Source of the DNA: Opitutales bacterium | Lineage (GTDB): Bacteria; Verrucomicrobiota; Verrucomicrobiia; Opitutales; JABSRG01 | NCBI GenBank assembly: GCA_028280845.1 | Contig: JANQKZ010000060.1 | Coordinates: 1 to 64,000, forward strand | Reading direction: 5' to 3' | Length of the DNA: 64,000 nucleotides | Shown here: positions 46,485-56,265 of the stretch, piece after piece | Numbering within the stretch: the stretch's first letter is position 1 | How the letters are laid out: each line of letters begins with the position of its first letter | Position numbers and translations under genes: made by a program | Notes under the pieces: model-generated | The model's input: only the letters and a program-made list of their open reading frames with translations | Databases searched by the model: none | What the model was told of the DNA's origin: nothing

Positions 46485-47624
46485 ATGTTCGACCGCCATA
46501 CCGAGAGATCAGGATCCTCCAGCCTCAAGTGGGATAAATATAAGGGCAAAGATGTACTCCCGATGTGGGTGGCAGATATGGATTTTCGGTCGCCTGAACC
46601 CGTTATTCAAGCGCTGCAGGAGCGAGCGGACCATGGTGTCTTTGGATACACCCTCCCCGATAAAGAACTGGTAGATACAGTCGTCCGGTATCTGAAAACA
46701 CAGCATGGATTCTGCATTGAACCCAATTGGCTGGTCTGGTTACCCGGCCTCGTTCCTGCATTAAACCTTACCTGTCGCGCATTCCCGGGAGATGTAGCCA
46801 CGTTCACTCCGGTCTATCCTCCCTTTCTGACCGCCCCTGACTATGCCGGCTGTACTTGCCATTGCTCATCCTTGGTTCCATCCGGCAATCATTGGGCCAT
46901 CAACTGGGAAGATCTCGAAGCGGGAATCACGGATGAAACAACCATTCTCATGCTATGCAACCCGCATAACCCGGTGGGTAAAGTGTTTAGCCGAAATGAA
47001 CTGGAGCGCCTGGGGGACATCGCCCAGCGTAATGATCTGATCATCTGCTCCGACGAAATTCACTGTGACCTGATTCTTGAGCCGGATCAAAAGCATATCC
47101 CCACTGCAACCATCTCTCCGGAAGTTGCGGCACGTACCATTGCCCTCTACGCCCCAAGTAAAACTTACAATCTCCCCGGGTTGTCCTGCGCCTTCGCTGT
47201 CATTCCCAATACCCGGGTACGTCACACCTTTAAACAGACCATCCGTGGCATTATCACGGAAGTGAATGCTTTTGGCTTCGCCGGGTGCCGGGCCGCCTAT
47301 CAGTTCGGAGAGCCCTGGCGACAAGATCTGATCACCCAACTGCGTGCCAATCGTGACTTTCTCTACCGGTTTATCGAAACCCATTGCCCGGAAATCAAAC
47401 TGCTGCCCATGGAGGCCACCTACCTGGCTTGGATCGATGTAACGGCACTCAAGCTAGACGATCCGGTGAAATGGTTCGAAGACCATGGACTGGGCCTCAG
47501 CGATGGCAAATTTTTTGGACAACCCGGCTATGTCAGAATTAATTTTGGGTGCCCCTTCGACACCCTTAAAGCGGGATGTGATCGCCTCTCCAGAGGAGTC
47601 CAGGCCGCACGTTCTCTTTTATGA
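46485..47624 (+). CDS. MalY/PatB-family C-S lyase (PLP aminotransferase fold)
   Basis: 379 residues, fold type I. VLPMWVADMDFRSPEPV (25-41), NPHNPVGKVF (159-168), SDEIHCDL (189-196) and APSKTYNLPGLSCAF with PLP lysine K226 are the PatB/MalY marks. It cleaves cystathionine or cysteine conjugates. Its last bases overlap the next ATG (ATGA). Confidence 0.9.
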   Translation: MFDRHTERSGSSSLKWDKYKGKDVLPMWVADMDFRSPEPVIQALQERADHGVFGYTLPDKELVDTVVRYLKTQHGFCIEPNWLVWLPGLVPALNLTCRAFPGDVATFTPVYPPFLTAPDYAGCTCHCSSLVPSGNHWAINWEDLEAGITDETTILMLCNPHNPVGKVFSRNELERLGDIAQRNDLIICSDEIHCDLILEPDQKHIPTATISPEVAARTIALYAPSKTYNLPGLSCAFAVIPNTRVRHTFKQTIRGIITEVNAFGFAGCRAAYQFGEPWRQDLITQLRANRDFLYRFIETHCPEIKLLPMEATYLAWIDVTALKLDDPVKWFEDHGLGLSDGKFFGQPGYVRINFGCPFDTLKAGCDRLSRGVQAARSLL

Positions 47625-47971
47625 AAATCTACGTCTACGACAAATGTTCTACCTGCCGTAATGCTCTGCAGTGGGCAGACGGGCATAACCTGGCTTACAC
47701 CAAAGCCGCCATCCGAGAAACGCCTCCAAGCACAGAGGAATTAAAAACCATGCTGGGCTACTACAATGGCGAACTCAAACGACTCTTCAACACCTCCGGC
47801 ATGGACTACCGCGCCCTCGGCCTCAAAGACCGCTTGCCCGGCATGTCTGAGGAGGAGGCGCTTGAGTTGCTGACTAGCAACGGCAATCTGGTCAAGCGCC
47901 CCTTTGCCCTGGGAAACGGTAAGGGCCTCGTCGGCTTCCGCCCCAAGGAGTGGGAAGCCACCTGGCTATAA
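47621..47971 (+). CDS. ArsC/Spx-family thioredoxin-fold protein
   Basis: 116 residues. KCSTCR puts C9 and C12 in a CxxC near the N-terminus, then [14 protein letters not shown] and NLVKRPFAL, as in the ArsC/Spx/YffB family. It may be a thiol reductase or a redox regulator; arsenate reduction is not shown by the context. It ends by overlapping the convergent kbl gene by six bases. Confidence 0.85.
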   Translation: MKIYVYDKCSTCRNALQWADGHNLAYTKAAIRETPPSTEELKTMLGYYNGELKRLFNTSGMDYRALGLKDRLPGMSEEEALELLTSNGNLVKRPFALGNGKGLVGFRPKEWEATWL

Positions 47972-49156
47972 GCCAAACTCAACTTTCACCTTGCTGAATT
48001 GCTCGAGGGCAAATTCAAGGTCCTCTTGAGTATGGACAGCTGATACCTGTGTCCGAATCCGGGCTTTCCCTTGGGGCACTACCGGATAAAAGAATCCGAC
48101 CACGTAGACCCCAAGCTCCAACATGCGAGCGGCCACCCGTTGGCTGAGCTCCGCATCTCCCAACATGATCGGAACAATAGGATGAGTCCCGGCAAGGATA
48201 TTCATCCCCATGTTTTCCAGCTCGGAGCGGAAAAAGCGAGTATTCGCCTCAAGCCGATCCCGAAGCTCTGAGGACTGCTCCAGCAACTCCAATACCTTCA
48301 AGGAAGCCGCAACAATCGGAGGGGCGAGCGTATTCGAAAAGAGGTAAGGCCGAGAACGTTGCCGCAACAGCTCAATGATCTCTTTTCTCCCTGAAGTATA
48401 TCCACCGCTTGCACCGCCCAGGGCCTTCCCCAGGGTTCCGGTGTTGATGTCGATACGATCCAGAACCCCGCAGTGCTCATGAGTTCCACGACCCTTAGCC
48501 CCCATGAACCCAACCCCATGGCAATCATCTATCATCACCAGGGCCTCATAATTCTCCGCCAGGCGGCACACCCCTGCCAAATCCGCAATGATACCGTCCA
48601 TGGAAAACACGGCGTCGGTGGCAACAAGAATAAACCGGGCTCCGGCCTCCCTTGCGGCTCTGAGCTGAGTCTCCAAATCCTGCAGGTCGTTGTTCTGGTA
48701 TCGATAGCGCTTGGCTTTACATAAACGAATTCCATCAATGATGCTGGCATGGTTGAGTTGGTCACTGATTACGGCGTCCTCCGCCGTAAGCAGAGTTTCA
48801 AAAAGTCCCCCATTGGCGTCGAAACAACTGGGATACAGAATGGTGTCCTCCGTCCCAAGAAAGTGGGATATCGCTTCCTCCAAGGCTTTATGCTGATCCT
48901 GGGTACCACAGATAAACCGCACGCTGGCCATTCCAAACCCACGCTCCTCCAAAGAGCGCCTGGCGGCCTCAACAACTTCGGGGTAGTTGGCTAGACCAAG
49001 GTAATTATTGGCGCAAAAATTCAGCACCTTCGAGCCATCCCCCAAGTGAACCCAAGCCTGTTGGGAATCTGCGATGGGGCGCTCCTGCTTAAAGAGACCC
49101 GCTTCCTTTATCGATGCCAGTTCGGCATCCAAGTGCGACTTTATTTGGGAATACAT
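47966..49156 (-). CDS. kbl: Glycine C-acetyltransferase (2-amino-3-ketobutyrate CoA ligase)
   Basis: 396 residues, alpha-oxoamine synthase family. [11 protein letters not shown] (45-55), [11 protein letters not shown] (132-142) and [14 protein letters not shown] with PLP lysine K244, the number used in E. coli Kbl. It splits 2-amino-3-ketobutyrate into glycine and acetyl-CoA in threonine breakdown. No tdh gene is in the window, but a threonine dehydratase remnant lies right next to it. Confidence 0.92.
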   Translation of the reverse strand: MYSQIKSHLDAELASIKEAGLFKQERPIADSQQAWVHLGDGSKVLNFCANNYLGLANYPEVVEAARRSLEERGFGMASVRFICGTQDQHKALEEAISHFLGTEDTILYPSCFDANGGLFETLLTAEDAVISDQLNHASIIDGIRLCKAKRYRYQNNDLQDLETQLRAAREAGARFILVATDAVFSMDGIIADLAGVCRLAENYEALVMIDDCHGVGFMGAKGRGTHEHCGVLDRIDINTGTLGKALGGASGGYTSGRKEIIELLRQRSRPYLFSNTLAPPIVAASLKVLELLEQSSELRDRLEANTRFFRSELENMGMNILAGTHPIVPIMLGDAELSQRVAARMLELGVYVVGFFYPVVPQGKARIRTQVSAVHTQEDLEFALEQFSKVKVEFGL

Positions 49157-49215
49157 GCGTCATGTATAATTTGAAATCCGCTCAGTCTCCACCCTATTCC
49201 ACAACTATCCACTAA

Positions 49216-49806
49216 AACTGGGGCACATGGAGTATAGCATTGTTTCTCTCCCCCGCCCAGTTGACCCAAGGCGTGCGAGCAGGGACACCCCATACCCTTG
49301 CCCTGCCAGCTACCACCACTCTCGCCGTGCAGGAAATCGGGGCCAATGCTTTCGCTATTGCCCTGCCCTTAATCGAGCGGGTCGTCACCATAAATGAAGA
49401 TGATATAGCAATCGCAATTCTTCGCTTCCTCGAACTCGAGAAAAGCGCGGTTGAAGGGGCAGCCACCACCCCCCTCGCCGCCCTACCCAGTGGGCAAATC
49501 CACGACCTTGAAGATAAGCATATCATCCTTCCGATTTGCGGTGGAAATATAGATCCCGATATCATCAGTCGGATCATCGAAAGGGGTCTCGTCGCCGATG
49601 ACCGAATGGACCGTTTTTCTGTTGCAATCAACGGCCGCCCCGGGGGCCTGGCCCGCTTGGCAGGCACAATCAACCGTTGTGGGGCCGCCATCCACGACAT
49701 CTTCCACGACCCCGCATTCAACGGTCCTGATGTGGCCGCCGTCCAAGTCCTGTGCGTCGTCGAAACCCGCGACCCAAACCACATTCAATCCCTACTCCAA
49801 ACCTGA
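49216..49806 (+). pseudogene. C-terminal remnant of a threonine dehydratase (ilvA-like)
   Basis: The open frame matches only the second half of the enzyme: TTTLAVQEIGANAFAIALPL, IERVVTINEDDIAIAILRFLE, VEGAATTPLAAL, ICGGNIDPDIISRIIERGLV, then an ACT-like domain (MDRFSVAINGRPGGLARLAG). The first 200 or so residues, with the PLP lysine, are absent; a stop codon lies at 49213 and only about 80 bases separate it from kbl. A start codon for the remnant would be TTG at 49240. Either a deletion remnant or a retained ACT-domain protein. Confidence 0.75.
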
Positions 49807-50054
49807 AGGCAAGAAGGCTTCTCCCCCAGATCTATATAAATTTTTCCATGATTCATTATTTAAATTAACCTCAGGCCGATATCTTGTTACGAATTAATCC
49901 CATACAACCTAAATTTTGCTTTGCAAATACGCCTTTTCATAAGCAATAAGATAACTCTAAATACCTTTCTTCGACGGGTTTACATACAAAACAAGTCATC
50001 GCTATCACCTGCCTCAGGTCAGTTTCGGGGAAAGCGCAACATCCAACCAAATAC

Positions 50055-50969
50055 ATGGCACGTAAAATCAGTTTTCTGAACTACAAAGGAGGGGTCGGCA
50101 AAACCTCCCTGATCGTTAATGTCGCAGCTAGCTTAGTACGTCGGGGTAAACGGGTGTTGCTGGTTGACCTCGATACTCAGTCCAACACCAGCATCTGGCT
50201 CATGCGACTGAACCGCTGGAATGAATTAAATTCGACCGGAAAAGGTGCCTTGTATTCCATCTTCGATCCCGGGCATGACACCCTTTCCAGTATCGTGATC
50301 AAGGATGTCGTCCAGGATAAACTGGGGAAAGCGATTCTCCCCGGCCTTGATGTCATTCCCACCACTTTTAATCTGGTAGATATCGAAAGTGAGTATCGAG
50401 ATGATCCCAAGTGCCCCAGCTTCGTTCTCTTCCGCCGGCAATTGCAAGAGCTGGAACCCCAATACGATTTCATTCTGTTCGATTGCCCACCCAATATCCT
50501 GAGAGCTTCGCAAAATGGCGTGTTTTCCAGTCAGGAACTCCTGGTTCCCTGTAATCCGGATGCCCTCAGTTTAATTGGTTTCACCCTCTTGGTGGAAAAA
50601 CTCATGCTCTTCAACCAACGGAGTGCGACTTTCCGTGAAGCAGGGCAGGGCAACCCACCTCAAGTGTCCGGCCTGGTTTTCAACTCTATCCAGCCCGGAA
50701 TGGATATCGAGGTCCCCAAGATGCGGATGCAACTGCGCATGAATCAATTTAAGAAGCAAAAACGCACCGCGCCCGGCGCCAAAATATTTTCGTCTTATAT
50801 CCGGCGTGCTGCCGTAGTCCAGCGGGCTGTCACGTTGGGCATGCCTGTCATCAATGTGGCCGAGCAGGGCTCCTCCGAGGAGACCGACGCTGTCGTTCAG
50901 GATTACCTGGCAGTTGCTGACGAAATTATCCGCCACCGTCCCCTCGGCATGGAGGAAGAACTTGCTTAG
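50055..50969 (+). CDS. ParA-family ATPase
   Basis: 304 residues. Deviant Walker A KGGVGKTS at 11-18 with the signature lysine, Walker B/switch region FDCPPN near 140, VLLVDLDTQSNTS near 34-46. No N-terminal HTH, so it is a Soj/MinD-size protein. No ParB gene follows; instead come two unknown proteins and then the convergent TssM/TssL cluster. It may position a membrane complex rather than segregate DNA. Confidence 0.9.
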   Translation: MARKISFLNYKGGVGKTSLIVNVAASLVRRGKRVLLVDLDTQSNTSIWLMRLNRWNELNSTGKGALYSIFDPGHDTLSSIVIKDVVQDKLGKAILPGLDVIPTTFNLVDIESEYRDDPKCPSFVLFRRQLQELEPQYDFILFDCPPNILRASQNGVFSSQELLVPCNPDALSLIGFTLLVEKLMLFNQRSATFREAGQGNPPQVSGLVFNSIQPGMDIEVPKMRMQLRMNQFKKQKRTAPGAKIFSSYIRRAAVVQRAVTLGMPVINVAEQGSSEETDAVVQDYLAVADEIIRHRPLGMEEELA

Positions 50970-51032
50970 CATTGGTCGCGCGTTTACTTTTTTATTCAAC
51001 AACGGGAACAAAAACTACCTCAGGATTCACAC

Positions 51033-52016
51033 ATGTCCGACACCCCAGGCCCTCATGACTCTTCCCAGGACGCTCAGCTTGCCGAACTTTGGGATCAGGT
51101 AAGAAAGAAATTCGCCACCTCCATTATGGTGGAAACCAGCCTCTCCAGCCTCGCTCAAAACGCGGAAGCCATGGACTGGCCTATCGATGGCGACGATGAA
51201 ACACCGTCAAAATACATCGATTTCTCCTACGATGAGTTGAAGTTGCTCCCGGAATTTGCCCCGGATCACTCCCGGATTGGGCTCCTTGTTGACATCCTTC
51301 ACGAGACTCTCGCTTTCGATGATCCCTTTGGAGATATGGCGGAGCAGATAGAGGCCTCCACTTCTGCCGGGGACCAGACGGTTACCCGCGTGTTGGAAGA
51401 TCTTCAAATCCCCAGCGATTACCCAATTAAGCTCACAAACCTGTCGGAAGAGTCTCAGGATCTCTGCACGGCTGAAGGCATCGAGACCATTGGCCAGTTT
51501 GCTGAATTCGCGCAGAACATGGCGCAAAACGTCGTCATCGGTGGAGATTTCCGCGCCTTCATCAATGCCCTCCAGCAGTGTGATGAGGAAGAAATCGGGA
51601 ATTATCTCCCCTTCCGGCAAAACCACAAGGGACTTCATGCCCCTGAAGCCTTTGGCATGGTGATCCACTCGCTTTCTGAAGACCAGAAACTGGGGCTCGC
51701 TCAGTTCTTCGGAGTCTCTCTAACTGAGGCTGAACAGGCCAAAGCGTCCTCCGAAGTCGATACCGCCAACCTGGTTAATCGGCTTCAGGCAAAGATCTCT
51801 CCGATCCTCCTTTACTTTGGTGAAGAGCGGGAGCGCCTCAGCCAAATGGTTTCCAAAGGCGAATCCCTCGACCGGACCTTCCTCGTCCTCGGAGACGAAA
51901 CGGTCGAAAAGATCAGTATCGGACTCATCGGAAATATTTTCAGTGGAAAGACCGTAACGCCCCCGAAGCCGAAAAAGCAAAAAGGTGGCTTCTTCGGGCG
52001 GTTATTTGGTAAATAA
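51033..52016 (+). CDS. Protein of unknown function with basic amphipathic C-terminal tail
   Basis: 327 residues, soluble, acidic through most of its length (for example DWPIDGDDETPSKYIDFSYDEL). A helical stretch near 110-180 has LTNLSEESQDLCTAEGIETIGQFAEFAQ. The end is PKPKKQKGGFFGRLFGK, a basic amphipathic peptide; the TagF protein at 56266 ends GGPKGFLKKLFGG in the same style. No domain recognised. Second gene of the parA operon. Confidence 0.8.
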   Translation: MSDTPGPHDSSQDAQLAELWDQVRKKFATSIMVETSLSSLAQNAEAMDWPIDGDDETPSKYIDFSYDELKLLPEFAPDHSRIGLLVDILHETLAFDDPFGDMAEQIEASTSAGDQTVTRVLEDLQIPSDYPIKLTNLSEESQDLCTAEGIETIGQFAEFAQNMAQNVVIGGDFRAFINALQQCDEEEIGNYLPFRQNHKGLHAPEAFGMVIHSLSEDQKLGLAQFFGVSLTEAEQAKASSEVDTANLVNRLQAKISPILLYFGEERERLSQMVSKGESLDRTFLVLGDETVEKISIGLIGNIFSGKTVTPPKPKKQKGGFFGRLFGK

Positions 52017-52037
52017 CCTTAAACTCGCTCCAATCCT

Positions 52038-52787
52038 ATGAGACCAACGGAAATCCGCAGGCAGGCCGAAACGGGCGGAGCTCCGCGTAAAGGCTTTACC
52101 CGGCCGGACCTCCCTCCCCCGCCCCCACCACCTCCACCGAAAAAGCGGAAACTGTCCCTTCGATTGGAATCGGCCGGTCCCTCGGCCGTCGAGCGACAGG
52201 CTCACCAGAATATTCAGAAAATGATGTCCATTACCCGCTCCCCCTTCGACGGGGCGGGAAGCGGAGGCACCGGCGGAGGTCAACCCGGTTCGGCTGTGGC
52301 ATCATCCGAACTAGCCGAGCTTGAAAGCTCTCTCAAAGAATACAAGCGGGAGCTCAATGAAAAGGAACGCGCCTTGGAGAACCTCGAAGTACGTTTAGCT
52401 GAAAAGGAGCGCGACCTTTGGGAATCGGAGGCCCTGTTGAAGGCTCGAGAAAAGATGGTTCAGGCTCAGATGCAGATGCGGGAACAGCAAGCCAGCAGCG
52501 GGTTGACCCAGGAGGAAAAAGAAGCCCTCGAACAAATGAAGCGCGAACTGGATGAACAGGAAGAGCGCATCAAGGGAATGAAAGATGAATTTAAAGAACG
52601 TGAAGCGTTCATTGAGCAAAGCGAAGAAATGCTCATGCAAAAAGTCCAGGACCAGCAGGAACGCGAAATGGAACTCGAACAGCGACTCGAAGTGGTCAAA
52701 TCCCGCGAATCCGAACTCGGTATCGAATCGCCACCGGAACCGAAAAAACCCGCCTCCTCTGCTGAAGATGAGTGGGGGTCCTTCTAG
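52038..52787 (+). CDS. Coiled-coil protein with proline-rich N-terminus
   Basis: 249 residues. A basic/proline block (FTRPDLPPPPPPPPPKK) at 20-36, a glycine-rich spacer around 73-88, then one long coiled coil from about 90 to 230 with heptad-like ELESSLKEYKRELNEKERALE repeats; the end is EDEWGSF. It may bridge partners of the ParA ATPase and the secretion complex. Third and last gene of the parA operon. Confidence 0.75.
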   Translation: MRPTEIRRQAETGGAPRKGFTRPDLPPPPPPPPPKKRKLSLRLESAGPSAVERQAHQNIQKMMSITRSPFDGAGSGGTGGGQPGSAVASSELAELESSLKEYKRELNEKERALENLEVRLAEKERDLWESEALLKAREKMVQAQMQMREQQASSGLTQEEKEALEQMKRELDEQEERIKGMKDEFKEREAFIEQSEEMLMQKVQDQQEREMELEQRLEVVKSRESELGIESPPEPKKPASSAEDEWGSF

Positions 52788-52848
52788 TAACCCGCTGTTA
52801 ATGCGGATGTCAGGAGGGGTACCCTCTTGGCGACTAGAATTCCATCCC

Positions 52849-55800
52849 TTATTCCTTGATTGAGAACTCCACCTGCGGTTGGTCCGCCTCACGGCTTTCT
52901 GGATCGACCAGGAAGGCACGACCCGCTTCCAGTCGACCGGAATTATTGAAATAGGTCATCACCGCTTGCTCACGGAACCGCGCTAACTGGAACAAGTCAT
53001 CGGGCTTCAGGGAAAGCCGGGAAAGGGCAGCGACCTCCAGCGCCTCCAGAGGGAGGATCTCCTCATCAAAGGCCATATCCAGCGGTTCTTCTTCCTCGTC
53101 CACCACCGCAATAGGTTCTTCGCTCGTCGGAGGCTCGGGAGACAGGTCTTCTGGAGCCACGGGTTCTACGGGAATAGTTCGCTCGACGAAAATGGGTTCC
53201 TGTTCGGGAGCCTCGATAGGCTTAAACCGACGCACCCACCGTTGAAAGAAATTCGGGGAAGAGGACACGAGGCCGGTCTCCAATTCTACCGTTTCGGTTG
53301 AAAATTCAGGCGTGATCTCCGGCATTCCTGCTTCAGTCGTCTCTGTTTCGGGTACCGCAGCAGAACCCGGATCGGGCGACAGTCCCGTCACCGCTGCACC
53401 ACTTGATGATTCCTCGGCCAACCGGGCGATAGAATAAAGTGGGGGACTCCACTCCGGGTTCTCCTGCAACAGGGCAAGCAGCGCTACATAGACCGATTCA
53501 TCAGCCTGGAAATCACCTTGGGGTGCGCCCGCCTCAGATTGTTGAATACTGATTAGCCAGCGATTCAACATCTTCTTTTTCAGGGCTGTCTCATCAATGA
53601 CGGGGGCCACGTAGCCGGATACATCGATATTGACGTTGGGTCTATCCTCCAGGGCTTCTATCAGCAGGTTGAGCACTTCCTCCCCATCTGTATTTAACAG
53701 GGACGTTCCCGGATCAAAAGCCACCAGGGACAGCTCCTTCTCAGAACCAACCATATTTCCGAGGAGGGAGAACGGCGCAGTCACCGCCTTGGTAATGATG
53801 TTCCCGAGCGCTTGGAGAATCACACCTCCCAGCTTGAAGTTAGGATCATCAATGTCGCCCCGCACGGGTACATTCAAATCGATGACACCATCCTTATCCT
53901 TAAGCAGGGCTAGACCCAGGTCGAGGGGGAGGTTGATTGCATCTTCGGAGGAGACCTTCTCGCCCAACTCCATCTGATTCACCCGGACATGATTTTTACC
54001 GTCAATCTGGCGCTCAATCAGGGTATAATCCAATTCCATTTCCACCGTGCCCTTATCCAGCTCGCGACCAAGGTATTTCCCTGAGTAAGAGTTGAAAACG
54101 GTCATATTCAAAGGACGCAGAACGATGGATATTGTAGAATCCTTGATCTGCTGGAAGGGAGTCAGCGTCCCGGTCACCGTGAACGCAGCCAATCCATCAA
54201 AGGTGCCTGACATATCGAGGATCGCAGCAGACTTATTCATGTTAGATAGCCCGGCTACGGTTCCACTCAAACCCTTCACCCCACCCCGGAAGGCAGGATT
54301 CACCGCCTCGTCCACGAGGATGAAAGAGGTATTCTGTAATTCTAATTTACCAAGCGCCAGGTCGACTGGCAGGTCGACTCCCTGATCCAGAATCGAGCCC
54401 AAAGTCGCCGCTTCCGCTGCCTCTACCACAACCTGTTCCCCCTCGGTCTCCGCGTCAGGAAAAGGCAGGAGGATGGATTCATCCGCCAACCGGACCACCT
54501 GCACTACCAATGCGTCGAGGAAGATCTCGTCGGCCTTGATCTGAAGCGGATCCGACACCAGCTCGAGACCCCTGGCCGCAGCCGTCTGGAAAGACACCAG
54601 TTCATCCGGGTTTTCCGTATGCACCGTGGCAAACCCGTCCAACGCTCCATCGCCCACAATCTTCACCACCGGAAGAGTCCCCGGTTCACTTGCTTCAGGA
54701 GCAGCCTCCACCTCGATAGACCCTTGGAATCCTCCAAAACCGCGCTCCATCTCGATCAGGAGAAAATCCGAAAGATAGGGCTGAATCAAGGGCGTCGCCA
54801 GCTGATCTGCGGAAACATTCACCTTGGCATAAAGAGGATCTATTCTGGCCTCCCCATCCACTTGAATGGTTCCCTCAGGCAACAATGAATAATCCCCATT
54901 GATCCCGATGAGTTGAGAAAAATCGGTCGACAGGGGCCCCATTTCGAGGCGGTTGATAACCACTTCGGCATTGGCTGGCGTGGAAGGCACCTGGTCCTCC
55001 GCAATCACACGATAGTCCTCCATGACAAAGGATTGGATGACGATATCCAGGGCTTCCCCCTCCTTCAGGATTTCTTCCTCAAGCTCTTCAATATCTTCAA
55101 CAGGTAAATCCAGTTGCATCATCTCAATCAAATTAACCGAACGCTCGGAGGACTGAACCACGGTGACGGACCCACCCGTCATGAAGACTTGCTCCACCTC
55201 AGCATCTTTCTCTGGCCATCTGGCTGATATTCCCGTCACCTCTAGCGAGGGGACGCGGATAACTTCCTCGGTCCCCACTTTGGACAGGATCACCATTTCA
55301 GAAAGCCCGACACTCCCCGAACTCACCTCCGCAAACAGCTCCCCATCCCTGAACTGGACTCGATAGTCCATCTCCGTATCGATCACAGCCGTCTCCAAAA
55401 CGAAGTTCACGATAGGGCTGTAGTAGGCGTCCAGGGATTCGATTTTGATCGAATCGAGTTTAAAACTGCCACTGCTGCTCAGGCTGGGAACATCCACGGT
55501 TCCCTGCCAGGACACCTGCCCGCCATTCAGGGCAATGGCGTTGAACTCCATTTCATTTCCCTCATCACCCAGGGTGGAGAACTGGTTTATGGAAAAGTTG
55601 ATGGGCGAGAAGACCGCACTGAATTCACCTTCAGGAACCTGGTCAATGGCCTCCACCTTGCCATTGGTGACCTCCAGGAGCTCAATCCAGACTTTGGGAA
55701 CAGTGAATGGCTCGAGCACCGCTTTAGCACGCTCAGGATCTGGAGGAGGAAGCAGGTCAAATACATTGAGTTCCGTGGGCGTCGTCCGAACGACCCGAGC

Positions 55801-56214
55801 ATAGGGACCGACCAGGATGATTTCCTTCACCACCAATCCCCCCTTAAAGACGGAGGAGATCTGGATATTCCCACGACCTTCTTCCAGGCTCAACAGGACT
55901 TCACCTGACTTGTCGTTTACCTGTAGACCCCGGATCACCCCGGATAGGGTAAAGGGGTTCAGGGAGACTTTCTCAATCGAGGCCGTTACGCCAATCCGCT
56001 TCTCCACCTCTTTCGGAACGATGGTCTTCACCAACCAGGGGGCGAAGAAAAAGCCCAGGAGCGTGTAAGCTAGAAATATAACGACGAATACACCCCCGGT
56101 AATCAGCCCATACTTCATGGCCGGTGGATAATCCGGAGCCGCTGTCGGCACACCCTCTTCTCCTTGCTCCAATTGACCGAGTAATGTCTCTTTCCGTTTC
56201 ATAGAAGATCCCAA
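52849..56214 (-). CDS. Large DUF748/AsmA-like membrane-anchored protein
   Basis: 1121 residues. One transmembrane helix near residues 33-55 (YGLITGGVFVVIFLAYTLLGFF), then a long beta-rich DUF748 region typical of AsmA-like lipid-transport proteins (for example LQVNDKSGEVLLSLEEGRG, then DVSLKDINLPV-like repeats). Near residue 800 an OmpA-like module starts: SLVAFDPGTSLLNTDGEEVLN. A proline/glutamate-rich segment follows before the end. Start could also be ATG at 56202. It lies 51 bases after tagF, so it belongs to the same operon. Confidence 0.85.
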   Translation of the reverse strand: MGSSMKRKETLLGQLEQGEEGVPTAAPDYPPAMKYGLITGGVFVVIFLAYTLLGFFFAPWLVKTIVPKEVEKRIGVTASIEKVSLNPFTLSGVIRGLQVNDKSGEVLLSLEEGRGNIQISSVFKGGLVVKEIILVGPYARVVRTTPTELNVFDLLPPPDPERAKAVLEPFTVPKVWIELLEVTNGKVEAIDQVPEGEFSAVFSPINFSINQFSTLGDEGNEMEFNAIALNGGQVSWQGTVDVPSLSSSGSFKLDSIKIESLDAYYSPIVNFVLETAVIDTEMDYRVQFRDGELFAEVSSGSVGLSEMVILSKVGTEEVIRVPSLEVTGISARWPEKDAEVEQVFMTGGSVTVVQSSERSVNLIEMMQLDLPVEDIEELEEEILKEGEALDIVIQSFVMEDYRVIAEDQVPSTPANAEVVINRLEMGPLSTDFSQLIGINGDYSLLPEGTIQVDGEARIDPLYAKVNVSADQLATPLIQPYLSDFLLIEMERGFGGFQGSIEVEAAPEASEPGTLPVVKIVGDGALDGFATVHTENPDELVSFQTAAARGLELVSDPLQIKADEIFLDALVVQVVRLADESILLPFPDAETEGEQVVVEAAEAATLGSILDQGVDLPVDLALGKLELQNTSFILVDEAVNPAFRGGVKGLSGTVAGLSNMNKSAAILDMSGTFDGLAAFTVTGTLTPFQQIKDSTISIVLRPLNMTVFNSYSGKYLGRELDKGTVEMELDYTLIERQIDGKNHVRVNQMELGEKVSSEDAINLPLDLGLALLKDKDGVIDLNVPVRGDIDDPNFKLGGVILQALGNIITKAVTAPFSLLGNMVGSEKELSLVAFDPGTSLLNTDGEEVLNLLIEALEDRPNVNIDVSGYVAPVIDETALKKKMLNRWLISIQQSEAGAPQGDFQADESVYVALLALLQENPEWSPPLYSIARLAEESSSGAAVTGLSPDPGSAAVPETETTEAGMPEITPEFSTETVELETGLVSSSPNFFQRWVRRFKPIEAPEQEPIFVERTIPVEPVAPEDLSPEPPTSEEPIAVVDEEEEPLDMAFDEEILPLEALEVAALSRLSLKPDDLFQLARFREQAVMTYFNNSGRLEAGRAFLVDPESREADQPQVEFSIKE

Positions 56215-56265
56215 GATTTGACCAGAGCTTCAGAATAAACCCAATCCGCACCGTGTCAAAAGAGC

